A DNA stretch of 5,997 nucleotides from Candidatus Buchananbacteria bacterium (lineage in GTDB: Bacteria; Patescibacteriota; Patescibacteriia; CAIXNZ01): positions 1 through 5,997 of the forward strand of contig JAUVKC010000064.1 of NCBI GenBank assembly GCA_030592165.1, written 5' to 3'. The position numbers and the translations under genes are program-made. This document shows positions 1-5,306 of this stretch, one piece after another (position 1 is the first letter of the stretch; every line of letters starts with the position of its first letter). Below the pieces are notes generated by a model. It made no database searches, was not told where the DNA came from, and saw only the letters and a list, made by a program, of their open reading frames with translations.

Positions 1-359
1 GGCAAACCTTCTTTATCAGCTAAATCAGCAAATTCAGGATACATTTGAGTATGTTCATAGTTTTCACCTGCTATAGCGGCTTTAAGATTTTCAGCGCTAG
101 TCTCGTAAACAGTTGGACAAGTAGCTTCTACGGTAATTTCATTAAGTTCAGCTGGATTACCCTTTTCTTCCTTTAAATGTTTAATTAGCTTAAATAACCA
201 TGATGCATGTTCACGTTCTTGTTCTGCTGTTGTAAGAAATATGTCAGATAATTGCTCATAACCTTCTTTACGAGCAACTTTGGCATAAAGTGTATAACGA
301 TTACGAGCCTGGCTTTCACCAATAAAGGCTTTGGCTAAGTTCTTTAATGTTTGTTCCAT
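1..359 (-). CDS. Rubrerythrin, N-terminal diiron domain (partial)
   Basis: This gene is read on the minus strand from ATG at 359 and runs off the left edge after 119 codons with no stop. The product matches the ferritin-like half of rubrerythrin, a cytoplasmic non-heme diiron peroxidase that detoxifies hydrogen peroxide in anaerobes. Visible landmarks are GESQARNRY at residues 14-22 (diiron ligand E15), EREHA at 48-52 (E48 and H51, the ExxH pair), and AGENYEHTQMYPEF at 97-110 (E99 and E102). These align from memory with Desulfovibrio rubrerythrin E20, E53/H56 and E94/E97. The second ExxH and any C-terminal rubredoxin domain lie beyond the edge, so it may be full rubrerythrin or a rubredoxin-less form. 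No Shine-Dalgarno precedes the start. An extended -10 promoter and the terminator of the upstream gene lie just before it, so it is probably transcribed alone. Confidence 0.93.
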   Translation of the reverse strand, partial: MEQTLKNLAKAFIGESQARNRYTLYAKVARKEGYEQLSDIFLTTAEQEREHASWLFKLIKHLKEEKGNPAELNEITVEATCPTVYETSAENLKAAIAGENYEHTQMYPEFADLADKEGL

Positions 360-388
360 AGTTATAATTATTAATAGTAAGTAATTTC

Positions 389-397
389 ATTGTAGCA
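389..397 (-). promoter_or_regulatory. Extended -10 promoter candidate for rubrerythrin
   Basis: The minus strand reads TGC-TACAAT here. This is an extended -10 (TGn) with a 5/6 match to TATAAT, about 30 nt before the rubrerythrin ATG. The -35 region falls in the T-rich tail of the preceding terminator and matches poorly, as is common for extended -10 promoters. The assignment is inference from motif and position only. Confidence 0.4.
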
Positions 398-413
398 AAA
401 TATCTGGAAAAAC

Positions 414-445
414 AAAAACTCCCTCACTAAGGTGGGGGAGTTTTT
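414..445 (-). terminator. Rho-independent terminator after the DUF5679-type gene
   Basis: A hairpin pairs AAAAACTCCC with GGGAGTTTTT (plus-strand reading, with further weaker pairs toward the loop). It lies 15 nt past the stop of the minus-strand 54-codon gene. On the minus strand the stem is followed by GTTTTTCC, so the T-run is on the correct side for minus-strand transcription. It separates that gene from rubrerythrin. Since the stem itself starts and ends in A/T runs, it could also stop plus-strand transcription. Confidence 0.8.
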
Positions 446-459
446 GAAAAGAGTTTTTA

Positions 460-624
460 TTAGTCTTTTTTCATTGCACCGATTCGGAACATTTTAGTGC
501 TACATTTTGGACAAGTTCCTGTTACAGCTGGTCGACCATTTTTCATTTTAATTTCTTTAGGGTCTACCATGTCTTGTTTAGCTTTACATTTAACGCAATA
601 ACCTTGTACTTTTACATCTGCCAT
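460..624 (-). CDS. DUF5679-type small zinc-ribbon protein
   Basis: A 54-residue ORF starts with ATG at 624 and stops with TAA at 460-462. The protein has two CxxC pairs (C10/C13 in YCVKC and C38/C41 in CPKC) around a conserved-looking core with KNGRPAVTGTCP and KMFRIG. This is the pattern I associate with DUF5679, a family of roughly 50-residue zinc ribbons common in CPR and Chloroflexi-like genomes. The four cysteines should bind one zinc ion. The molecular role is unknown. The basic, ribbon-only layout and the position after rpmB suggest an RNA or ribosome partner, but that is inference. There is no Shine-Dalgarno. It has its own promoter candidate upstream and a strong terminator downstream. 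Confidence 0.85.
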   Translation of the reverse strand: MADVKVQGYCVKCKAKQDMVDPKEIKMKNGRPAVTGTCPKCSTKMFRIGAMKKD

Positions 625-666
625 AGTTGTAGAAGTTAATAATAATTAAATTTTAATGGTATAAAC

Positions 667-695
667 AGTATACTAAGAATAAGGCAAATAAGCAA
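667..695 (-). promoter_or_regulatory. Sigma-70-like promoter candidate for the DUF5679-type gene
   Basis: On the minus strand, TTGCTT (690-695) and TATACT (667-672) are separated by exactly 17 nt, giving 4/6 and 5/6 matches to consensus. The site lies about 43 nt before the ATG at 624. A second -35-like TTGACA (701-706) lies just upstream, but at 17 nt it faces only CTTATT. One of the two probably drives the zinc-ribbon gene independently of rpmB. Confidence 0.45.
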
Positions 696-739
696 TATCT
701 TGTCAAGCGTAAATCACTCGTAAGTGCTTTTTTGTCAGA

Positions 740-910
740 TTATGCTTTGGCTCTGGTTTTTAAACATTTAGTGCAAATTTTAACTGTTTTGCCGTCAATT
801 TTTTTACTTTGCAAATTCAAATGCTGCCATTTTTTAGTTTGGATATTGGAATGTGATCTAGTGGCACCTCTTTTGGGTCCGCGATTACAAATTTCACAAG
901 TTCTAGACAT
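740..910 (-). CDS. rpmB: 50S ribosomal protein bL28
   Basis: A 56-residue ORF is read on the minus strand from ATG at 910 to TAA at 740-742. The N-terminus MSRTCEICNRGPKRGATRSH and the central NIQTKKWQHLNLQ are typical of bL28, a small protein of the large subunit near the exit site. It is the zinc-binding (C+) version, with CxxC pairs at C5/C8 and C46/C49. It is shorter than the roughly 62-78 residues of common bL28 because it ends soon after the second CxxC (CTKCLKTRAKA). An antisense ORF of similar length on the plus strand is a shadow. There is no Shine-Dalgarno, and the leader is a run of AT-rich repeats. A second copy of its first seven codons lies at 2951-2970. Confidence 0.93.
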   Translation of the reverse strand: MSRTCEICNRGPKRGATRSHSNIQTKKWQHLNLQSKKIDGKTVKICTKCLKTRAKA

Positions 911-924
911 AATGATATAATTTA
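891..924 (-). repeat. Copy A of a duplicated segment: rpmB 5' end plus leader
   Basis: This stretch covers the first codons of rpmB and 14 nt upstream. It matches 2951-2984 at 29 of 34 positions by hand alignment, in the same orientation and without gaps. It is the left partner of a direct repeat flanking the ABC exporter gene. Confidence 0.75.
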
Positions 925-928
925 TAAA

Positions 929-964
929 TTAGTATACTAGTATATTAGTAAATTAGTATATTTG
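929..964. repeat. Degenerate tandem ATTAGTATA repeats in the rpmB leader
   Basis: About four imperfect units of TTAGTATA, TAGTATAT, TTAGTAAA and TTAGTATA follow one another. The same word builds the inverted repeat in the fusA leader (5307-5356). Several TATACT-like hexamers arise from it on the minus strand and could act as -10 boxes for rpmB, but no convincing -35 fixes one. The spacing is irregular and units are far too short for CRISPR. Confidence 0.6.
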
Positions 965-996
965 TGACTGGAAATTATTATAATATTTCTAAAATT

Positions 997-1041
997 AGCA
1001 AATAGCTCTTAGCTATTGACCATTTGCTATATGCAAGCATA
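997..1041. repeat. Copy A of a double stem-loop intergenic repeat
   Basis: The first hairpin has the outer arms AGCAA and TTGCT (997-1028) around an inner AATAGCT-CTT-AGCTATT stem. A second palindrome, TATGC-AA-GCATA, follows at 1030-1041. A related copy lies at 3019-3059, where stem bases have changed in pairs. Between rpmB's leader and the exporter (911-1193) I see no gene, only this element, the ATTAGTATA repeats, a promoter candidate and a hairpin. Confidence 0.6.
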
Positions 1042-1043
1042 AT
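1016..1043 (+). promoter_or_regulatory. Promoter candidate for the ABC exporter gene
   Basis: TTGACC (1016-1021) and CATAAT (1038-1043) are spaced by 16 nt, each a 5/6 match to the sigma-70 consensus. The site overlaps the stem-loop repeat, and the equivalent bases in the second copy (TAGGCC) are not promoter-like. The predicted transcript would have a leader of over 140 nt ending in the hairpin at 1162-1179. Confidence 0.35.
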
Positions 1044-1161
1044 AGCAGAATGGTTTAAAATAATCAAGGTTTAATGGATAATTAGCTAAAATGAGGTGGC
1101 TAAGTAGGGAAAGTAAATAAAGTAACATTTTATACGGCCATTCGTCTTATTATATAGAGCA

Positions 1162-1179
1162 CGCCCATTTTTATGGGCG
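1162..1179 (+). promoter_or_regulatory. Leader hairpin before the ABC exporter start
   Basis: CGCCCAT (1162-1168) pairs perfectly with ATGGGCG (1173-1179) over a TTTT loop, followed by GTTTAATTTATTTTATG. It resembles an attenuator or a weak terminator placed 14 nt before ATG 1194. The alternative start ATG 1173 lies inside its 3' arm. A similar hairpin (CCCA...TTTTATGGG) precedes rpsL. Confidence 0.5.
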
Positions 1180-1193
1180 GTTTAATTTATTTT

Positions 1194-2951
1194 ATGAAAG
1201 ATAATACAAGAAAAACACTCCAACTGTATTGGCAGTTTGCTATGAAATATAAGATAGCTGGTCTTTTGGTTGTTCTGGGAGTTACATTTGTTTCAGTTAT
1301 TAATGTGATTATCCCGTTATTTTTTAAGAATTTTTTTGATGTTTTAACTGGCGGTAGTATTAGTGACGATGTTGTTGCTAAATTAATTGGAATTTTAGTA
1401 ATTATTGCTGGCTTAAATTTAGCTGAATGGGTAGGTTGGCGAATTGCTACCTTTAGTATCACTTATTTTGAGTCAAAAATGATGGCTGATTTATCTAATC
1501 ATTGCTTTTCATACTTGCATAAGCATTCTTTTTCGTTTTTTAATAATAATTTTGTCGGTACGTTAGTCAAGCGTGTTCAATGGTTCACTAAAGCTTTTGA
1601 AGGCGTAACAGACAGATTACTTTTTGATTTAATTCCTTTGGTTATTAATATCGTTTTTATTACTATAGTTTTATATACAAAAAGTTTGATTTTAGGTAGT
1701 GTTTTGGTTGTTTGGCTTATTATTTTCCTATTTGTAAACTATTGCTTTAGTAAATATAAATTAAAATACGACATTAAACGTAGTGAAATGGAATCTGAGA
1801 CATCTGCATATTTGGCTGATACTGTGACTAATAATAATAATGTGAAATTATTTAATGCTTATCGGCGAGAATTAAAGGGGTTTGCCAATCTTAATGCAAA
1901 ATTGCAAAAAATAAGAAGGTTTAGTTGGGATTTAGGCAATGTTTTTGAATCTATCCAGGGGCTGTTAATGATTTTTTTAAATATTGGCTTGTTTTACGTG
2001 GCTATTAAATTATGGCAAAAAGGTATTTTAACAATTGGTGATTTTGTTTTACTGCAGGCTTATTTGATTAACATATTTATGCGTATTTGGAGTTTTGGTA
2101 GGATTATTGTTAAAATTTACGAAAATTTAGCTGACGCAGAAGAAATGACCATTGTTTTAAATACACCTCATGAAATAAATGACGTTCGTGATGCCAAGGA
2201 TTTAAAAGTTAGCCAGGCAGTGATTGAATTTAAAGATGTTAGTTTTCATTATCATAAAACCAGGACGGTTTTAAAGAAGCTAAATTTAAAAATCAAACCA
2301 GGTGAAAAAATCGCTTTGATTGGACCTTCTGGTGCTGGGAAGACTACAATTGCTAAGTTGTTATTAAGAATGCATGATATTACCAGTGGTAAGATATTAA
2401 TTAATGATCAAAGAATTTCACGAGTAACTCAGGAAAGTTTATGGCAAAGTATTAGTCTAGTGCCTCAGGATCCGATTTTATTTCATCGTCCATTAATTGA
2501 TAATATTCGTTATGGTAATGCCAAAGCTACAAAAAAAGAAGTAGAGCTGGCAGCCAAAGCTGCTCATTGTCATGATTTTATTAATGATTTAGATAAAGGT
2601 TATAATACGTATGTTGGTGAAAGAGGGATTAAGCTTTCAGGCGGTGAACGTCAACGGGTGGCTATTGCCAGAGCGATTTTACATAACGCGCCTATTCTCG
2701 TTCTTGATGAAGCAACCAGTAGCTTGGATTCAGAGTCAGAATTATTAATCCAGGATGCTTTGGATAAGTTAATGAAAAATAAAACTGTTATTGTTATCGC
2801 TCATAGATTATCAACAATTAAAAAAATGGATCGAATTATAGTTATTGATCAGGGTGGTATTATTGAACAGGGGACACATGATGAATTAACAAAAAAAACA
2901 AAAGGTGTTTACAAAAAACTTTGGCAGTTACAAGCAGGTGGGTTTATTTAA
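1194..2951 (+). CDS. ABC exporter half-transporter (membrane domain fused to ATPase)
   Basis: The protein has the standard MsbA/Lmr-type half-exporter layout of about 585 residues, and it would work as a homodimer or with a partner in the cytoplasmic membrane. Numbered from ATG 1194, about six membrane segments lie at 21-44, 62-81, 143-161, 165-183, 255-272 and 283-298. The ATPase domain has Walker A GPSGAGKTT (377-385), Q-loop Q425, signature LSGGE (481-485), Walker B ILVLDE (501-506), and H-loop H537 in IAHRLST. All catalytic residues are present. The substrate cannot be told; lipid, peptide or drug export are all possible. I prefer ATG 1194 (MKDNTRK) over ATG 1173 (adds MGGLIYF) because 1173 sits inside a perfect hairpin. 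There is no Shine-Dalgarno. The gene stands alone, diverges from rpmB, and has related repeats on both sides that suggest insertion or duplication. Confidence 0.93.
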   Translation: MKDNTRKTLQLYWQFAMKYKIAGLLVVLGVTFVSVINVIIPLFFKNFFDVLTGGSISDDVVAKLIGILVIIAGLNLAEWVGWRIATFSITYFESKMMADLSNHCFSYLHKHSFSFFNNNFVGTLVKRVQWFTKAFEGVTDRLLFDLIPLVINIVFITIVLYTKSLILGSVLVVWLIIFLFVNYCFSKYKLKYDIKRSEMESETSAYLADTVTNNNNVKLFNAYRRELKGFANLNAKLQKIRRFSWDLGNVFESIQGLLMIFLNIGLFYVAIKLWQKGILTIGDFVLLQAYLINIFMRIWSFGRIIVKIYENLADAEEMTIVLNTPHEINDVRDAKDLKVSQAVIEFKDVSFHYHKTRTVLKKLNLKIKPGEKIALIGPSGAGKTTIAKLLLRMHDITSGKILINDQRISRVTQESLWQSISLVPQDPILFHRPLIDNIRYGNAKATKKEVELAAKAAHCHDFINDLDKGYNTYVGERGIKLSGGERQRVAIARAILHNAPILVLDEATSSLDSESELLIQDALDKLMKNKTVIVIAHRLSTIKKMDRIIVIDQGGIIEQGTHDELTKKTKGVYKKLWQLQAGGFI

Positions 2952-2984
2952 TTTCACAAGCCTTAGACATAGTGATATACTTTA
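2951..2984 (-). pseudogene. Copy B: remnant of an rpmB 5' end (first seven codons)
   Basis: On the minus strand, ATG at 2970 begins codons for MSKACEI, then AAA and TAA. This copies the start of bL28 (MSRTCEI at rpmB), with R to K and T to A changes that are normal for the family. Similarity to 891-924 is 29 of 34 positions and extends into the leader. The match begins exactly where the exporter's stop codon ends, so the rest of this rpmB copy appears to be replaced by the exporter gene. It is far too short to be functional. It could instead be part of a dispersed repeat. Confidence 0.55.
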
Positions 2985-3059
2985 GCAAATGGCAAATAGC
3001 TAATGGCAGATGACTGATGGCAAATAGTTTTTGCTATAGGCCATATGCCACTTGCAAGT
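2982..3059. repeat. GGCAAATAGC repeats and copy B of the double stem-loop element
   Basis: Imperfect units of GGCAAATAGC/TAATGGCA run from 2982 to 3019. They are followed by a hairpin (GGCAAATAG to CTAT...ATATGCC, 3019-3049) and the 10-bp palindrome ACTTGCAAGT (3050-3059). This matches the element at 997-1041 at roughly three quarters of positions. The outer pair A-T there is G-C here, a paired change. The 143-nt gap holds no gene. Confidence 0.6.
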
Positions 3060-3094
3060 TAAAACAGAATAAATAAATTTAATTACGTTATACT

Positions 3095-3721
3095 ATGGAT
3101 CCAATTTTTTTAGTCGCTAGTTTTGTAGCTTTTTTCTTAGCTTTAACTGTCCATGAGTTTTCTCATGCGATGGCAGCTTATTACCTGGGAGACCCGACTG
3201 CTCAACAGGCTGGTAGACTAACTTTAAATCCGATAGCCCATATTGATTTGTTTGGTACTATCTTACTGCCTTTATTTTTGATTTTGAGTAGTACTGGGAT
3301 AGTTTTTGGTTGGGCTAAGCCAGTGCCAGTAAATTATTATAATTTACGTAATGCTAAATGGGGACCAGCCATTGTTTCAGTGGCAGGACCGGCAGCAAAT
3401 TTGATCTTTGGTATCGTTGGCATAATTTTGCTTAATTTGGTTAATAATTTTACTAGTTTAGGCGTAAATAATTTACTTTGGATATTTTTGTACGTTTTAA
3501 TAATAGTTAATTTTATATTAATGGTATTTAATTTGTTACCGATACCTCCTCTAGATGGTTCAAAGATATTATTTGCAGTTTTACCTGATAAATATCATGA
3601 CTTTAAAGTAGTTTTAGAAAAATACGGTATTTATATTCTTTTTGCCTTATTAATTTTTGGTGGTTCATTTTTGGATAATTTATTTAATGGTTTACAGAGA
3701 ATAGTCGGATTTTTTATCTAA
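3095..3721 (+). CDS. Site-2 protease family (M50) intramembrane zinc metalloprotease
   Basis: The 208-residue membrane protein carries the zinc-binding HEFSH (HExxH, residues 20-24) in its first membrane helix. The second motif, NLLPIPPLDG (146-155), supplies the third zinc ligand D154. Between them are NPIAH (45-49) and GPAAN (98-102), both frequent in the compact bacterial S2P group. Hydrophobic stretches lie near 4-25, 52-72, 94-115, 128-148 and 178-195. It lacks a PDZ domain and CBS domains, so it is the minimal core form. Family members cleave membrane-embedded substrates such as anti-sigma factors; the target here is unknown. ATG 3095 gives the usual start of the family (MDPIFLVASF) and lacks a Shine-Dalgarno. 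The str operon promoter begins 4 nt after its stop, and no dedicated terminator is visible. Confidence 0.92.
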   Translation: MDPIFLVASFVAFFLALTVHEFSHAMAAYYLGDPTAQQAGRLTLNPIAHIDLFGTILLPLFLILSSTGIVFGWAKPVPVNYYNLRNAKWGPAIVSVAGPAANLIFGIVGIILLNLVNNFTSLGVNNLLWIFLYVLIIVNFILMVFNLLPIPPLDGSKILFAVLPDKYHDFKVVLEKYGIYILFALLIFGGSFLDNLFNGLQRIVGFFI

Positions 3722-3724
3722 GAC

Positions 3725-3753
3725 TTGACATTTATATAGAATAAATATAAAAT
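3725..3753 (+). promoter_or_regulatory. Strong sigma-70-like promoter of the str operon
   Basis: TTGACA (3725-3730, a perfect -35) and TAAAAT (3748-3753, 5/6 for the -10) are spaced by exactly 17 nt. Initiation would be near 3760, giving a leader of about 75 nt before rpsL that contains the hairpin at 3790-3810. This is the best promoter match in the window, fitting a highly expressed ribosomal operon. Confidence 0.7.
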
Positions 3754-3789
3754 AGTATTACTATAAAACATTAAGTTTTGTTTTTTATT

Positions 3790-3810
3790 TTACCCACCTT
3801 TTATGGGTAA
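3790..3810 (+). promoter_or_regulatory. Hairpin in the rpsL leader
   Basis: TTACCCA (3790-3796) pairs perfectly with TGGGTAA (3804-3810) over a 7-nt loop. An A/T-rich stretch with ATATTTTTAATTTT follows. It lies downstream of the predicted start of transcription, so it could act as an attenuator. It could also end transcripts reading through from the M50 gene. Its core resembles the hairpin before the ABC exporter. Confidence 0.5.
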
Positions 3811-3835
3811 ATATTTTTAATTTTAAATTTTCAAC

Positions 3836-4318
3836 ATGCCTACAGTTAATCAATTAGTTCGCAAAGGACGAAAAAAAATCGGAAAAAAATCAAAAACTCC
3901 AGCTTTGGAGAGTACTTTTAATACGCTTAAAAGAAAAAGAACAAGGTTAGCAAAAGGTTGTTCTTTTAAACGTGGAGTTTGTTTGAAAGTAACAACAGTT
4001 ACACCAAAGAAACCGAATTCAGCTATGAGAAAAATTGCCAGAGTAAGACTTTCTAATGGCATGGAAGTTACTGCTTATATTCCCGGAGAAGGTCATAATT
4101 TACAAGAACATTCAATTGTTGCTATTCGTGGTGGTAGAGTCAAAGATCTTAATGGTGTTCGTTATCATATAATTCGTGGACGTTATGATACACAGGGAGT
4201 TGAAGGCAGAAAAAACAGTCGTTCACTTTACGGTGTTAAAAAAGGTAAAGCTGGCGCTGCTCCAGTAGCTGCTGCAGCATCTGAAGAAGAAGCACCTGCT
4301 GAAACACCAGCAGAATAA
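3836..4318 (+). CDS. rpsL: 30S ribosomal protein uS12
   Basis: The 160-residue protein is S12, which lines the decoding centre of the small subunit. Diagnostic blocks are MPTVNQLVRKGRKK (1-14), KRGVC (45-49), TPKKPNSAMRKIARVRLSNG (56-75) and EGHNLQEHS (85-93), then RGGRVKDL (98-105) and GVRYHIIRG (107-115). It has the longer loop between PAL and KRGVC seen in Gram-positive S12, here very basic (LKRKRTRLAKG, 31-41). Two points are odd. Residue 106 is Asn where KDLPGVRYH normally has Pro. A tail of about 22 residues rich in Ala and Glu (139-160) follows YGVKKGK, making it longer than the usual 124-140. It starts the str operon 43 nt before rpsG, with no Shine-Dalgarno. Confidence 0.97.
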   Translation: MPTVNQLVRKGRKKIGKKSKTPALESTFNTLKRKRTRLAKGCSFKRGVCLKVTTVTPKKPNSAMRKIARVRLSNGMEVTAYIPGEGHNLQEHSIVAIRGGRVKDLNGVRYHIIRGRYDTQGVEGRKNSRSLYGVKKGKAGAAPVAAAASEEEAPAETPAE

Positions 4319-4324
4319 AATTTC

Positions 4325-4350
4325 AATTATCAATTAATAATTATCAATTA
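4325..4350. repeat. Direct repeat AATTATCAATTA in the rpsL-rpsG spacer
   Basis: The 12-mer AATTATCAATTA occurs exactly twice (4325-4336 and 4339-4350), with partial units on both sides. It fills most of the 43-nt spacer. In E. coli this spacer carries the S7 binding site for translational feedback; nothing resembling a stable structure is visible here. Confidence 0.6.
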
Positions 4351-4361
4351 TCAAATAATAT

Positions 4362-4832
4362 ATGCGAGGTAAACAAGCTCCAAAAAGAGATATATATCCA
4401 GATCCAAAATTTAATAATACTCAAATTACTAAATTTATAAATTATATAATGACTCACGGCAAGAAATCAATTGCTCAAAAAGTCGTATATAGTAGTTTTG
4501 AAATTATTTCAAAAAAAACAAAACAAGATCCTTTGGATGTTTTTGATAAAGCTTTAAAAAATGTTGGCCCGTCTTTAGAAGTTAGAGGTCGCAGAATCGG
4601 TGGCGCTAATTATCAAATCCCTTATCCTGTAAGACAAGAAAGAAAATTCACTATCTCTTGTCGTTGGATAATTACAGCTGCTAAAAAACGTAAAGGTAAA
4701 TCAATGGCAGAAAAATTAGCTATGGAAATTATGGATGCAGCCACAGAACAAGGTGAAGCTTACAAAAAGAAAATTGATACTCATCGTATGGCTGAGGCAA
4801 ATAGAGCCTTTGCTCATTTTGCGAGATATTAA
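4362..4832 (+). CDS. rpsG: 30S ribosomal protein uS7
   Basis: The protein is 156 residues, the usual bacterial length for S7, which organises assembly of the 16S 3' major domain and touches the E-site tRNA. It starts MRGKQAPKRDIYPDPKFNN, has LEVRGRRIGGANYQIPYPVR at 72-91, and ends with HRMAEANRAFAHFARY (141-156), all hallmark stretches. No truncation or insertion is evident. It follows rpsL in the classic order, with an AT-rich spacer and no Shine-Dalgarno. The next gene is a MazG-like protein rather than fusA directly. Confidence 0.97.
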   Translation: MRGKQAPKRDIYPDPKFNNTQITKFINYIMTHGKKSIAQKVVYSSFEIISKKTKQDPLDVFDKALKNVGPSLEVRGRRIGGANYQIPYPVRQERKFTISCRWIITAAKKRKGKSMAEKLAMEIMDAATEQGEAYKKKIDTHRMAEANRAFAHFARY

Positions 4833-4875
4833 GTAAGAAGTAAATTAAGGTGGCTTTAAGGTGACTAATTGAAGT

Positions 4876-4911
4876 AAGTAAATTAAGTGAGTTGTACGAC
4901 TTAATTTATTT
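4876..4911 (+). promoter_or_regulatory. 13-bp hairpin between rpsG and the MazG-like gene
   Basis: AAGTAAATTAAGT (4876-4888) pairs with ACTTAATTTATTT (4899-4911) including one G-T pair, over a 10-nt loop. The word AAGTAAATTAAG also occurs directly at 4838-4848, and an inverted near-copy lies at 4921-4934, so other pairings compete. The next T-run (TTGTTGTTTTTT) is about 25 nt further on, so it is not a canonical terminator. It may be an RNA-processing or attenuation site. Confidence 0.45.
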
Positions 4912-4956
4912 GTCCGGTTTGATTTACTTAATTATTTTGTTGTTTTTTAGAATTAT

Positions 4957-5292
4957 ATGGATATTAGTGAATTTAAAAAGTTACAAAAAGAATTTGACGA
5001 AGAATATATTGGTCCTTATGAGAGAAAACCTGAGGACTTTTTATTTTTAAGTACAGCTATAGCCGGAGAGGTTGGTGAATTTGCTAATATTGTCAAGAAA
5101 TATTATCGGACTAAAGAAAAAAAAGTCGGAGTAGCTAGTGATGAAGACAGAGATTATATCAGCGATATGAAAAAAGAAATTATTGATGTTTTTACTTATT
5201 TTTTAATCATAGCTAATCATTTAGATTTAGATATTGAGGAAGGTTATTTAGAGAATTTGGCAAGAAATAGAAAAAGATTTAAGAAGATGTAG
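4957..5292 (+). CDS. MazG-like nucleotide pyrophosphohydrolase
   Basis: The 111-residue, mostly helical protein shows the MazG/all-alpha NTP-PPase signature. EVGE (E38, E41) is followed 33 residues later by EIID (E74, D77), the ExxE...ExxD set that binds magnesium and hydrolyses NTPs to NMP and pyrophosphate. The C-terminal LARNRKRF (101-108) resembles the end of the MazG fold, which usually works as a dimer or tetramer. It is a single-domain form, unlike the double-domain E. coli MazG. The inferred role is removing damaged or excess nucleotides in the cytoplasm; the substrate is not readable. It sits between rpsG and fusA, 124 nt after one and 93 nt before the other, an unusual place. The start ATG 4957 has no Shine-Dalgarno, and the stop is TAG, the only non-TAA stop of the complete genes. 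Confidence 0.85.
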   Translation: MDISEFKKLQKEFDEEYIGPYERKPEDFLFLSTAIAGEVGEFANIVKKYYRTKEKKVGVASDEDRDYISDMKKEIIDVFTYFLIIANHLDLDIEEGYLENLARNRKRFKKM

Positions 5293-5306
5293 CTTTGTAG
5301 ATTGGT

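Noticed and set aside
714..733. CACT-CGTA-AGTG followed by CTTTTTT as a terminator
   Set aside because: The stem has only four pairs, and the T-run is on the plus strand, where no gene ends; it does not fit rpmB on the minus strand.
732..920. 62-codon plus-strand ORF
   Set aside because: It is antisense to rpmB; the minus-strand reading gives an unmistakable bL28, while this one has no family features.
929..964. CRISPR-like array
   Set aside because: Units are 8-9 nt, degenerate and lack unique spacers; no cas genes are nearby.
1173..1194. ATG 1173 as the exporter start
   Set aside because: It is possible, but the codon lies in the 3' arm of a perfect hairpin and adds an atypical MGGLIYF prefix; ATG 1194 is preferred.
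1187..1462. 91-codon minus-strand ORF
   Set aside because: It is antisense to the membrane domain of the ABC exporter, with no recognisable motif.
1173..2951. Assigning a specific transporter name such as msbA
   Set aside because: The fold is clear, but no residue pattern identifies the substrate, so no gene symbol is given.
3089..3094. TATACT directly before the M50 ATG as a -10 box
   Set aside because: A transcript would start inside the coding region, after the well-supported N-terminus, and no -35 fits.
3850..4062. 70-codon minus-strand ORF
   Set aside because: It is antisense to rpsL, whose identity is certain; its composition is that of reversed Lys/Arg codons.
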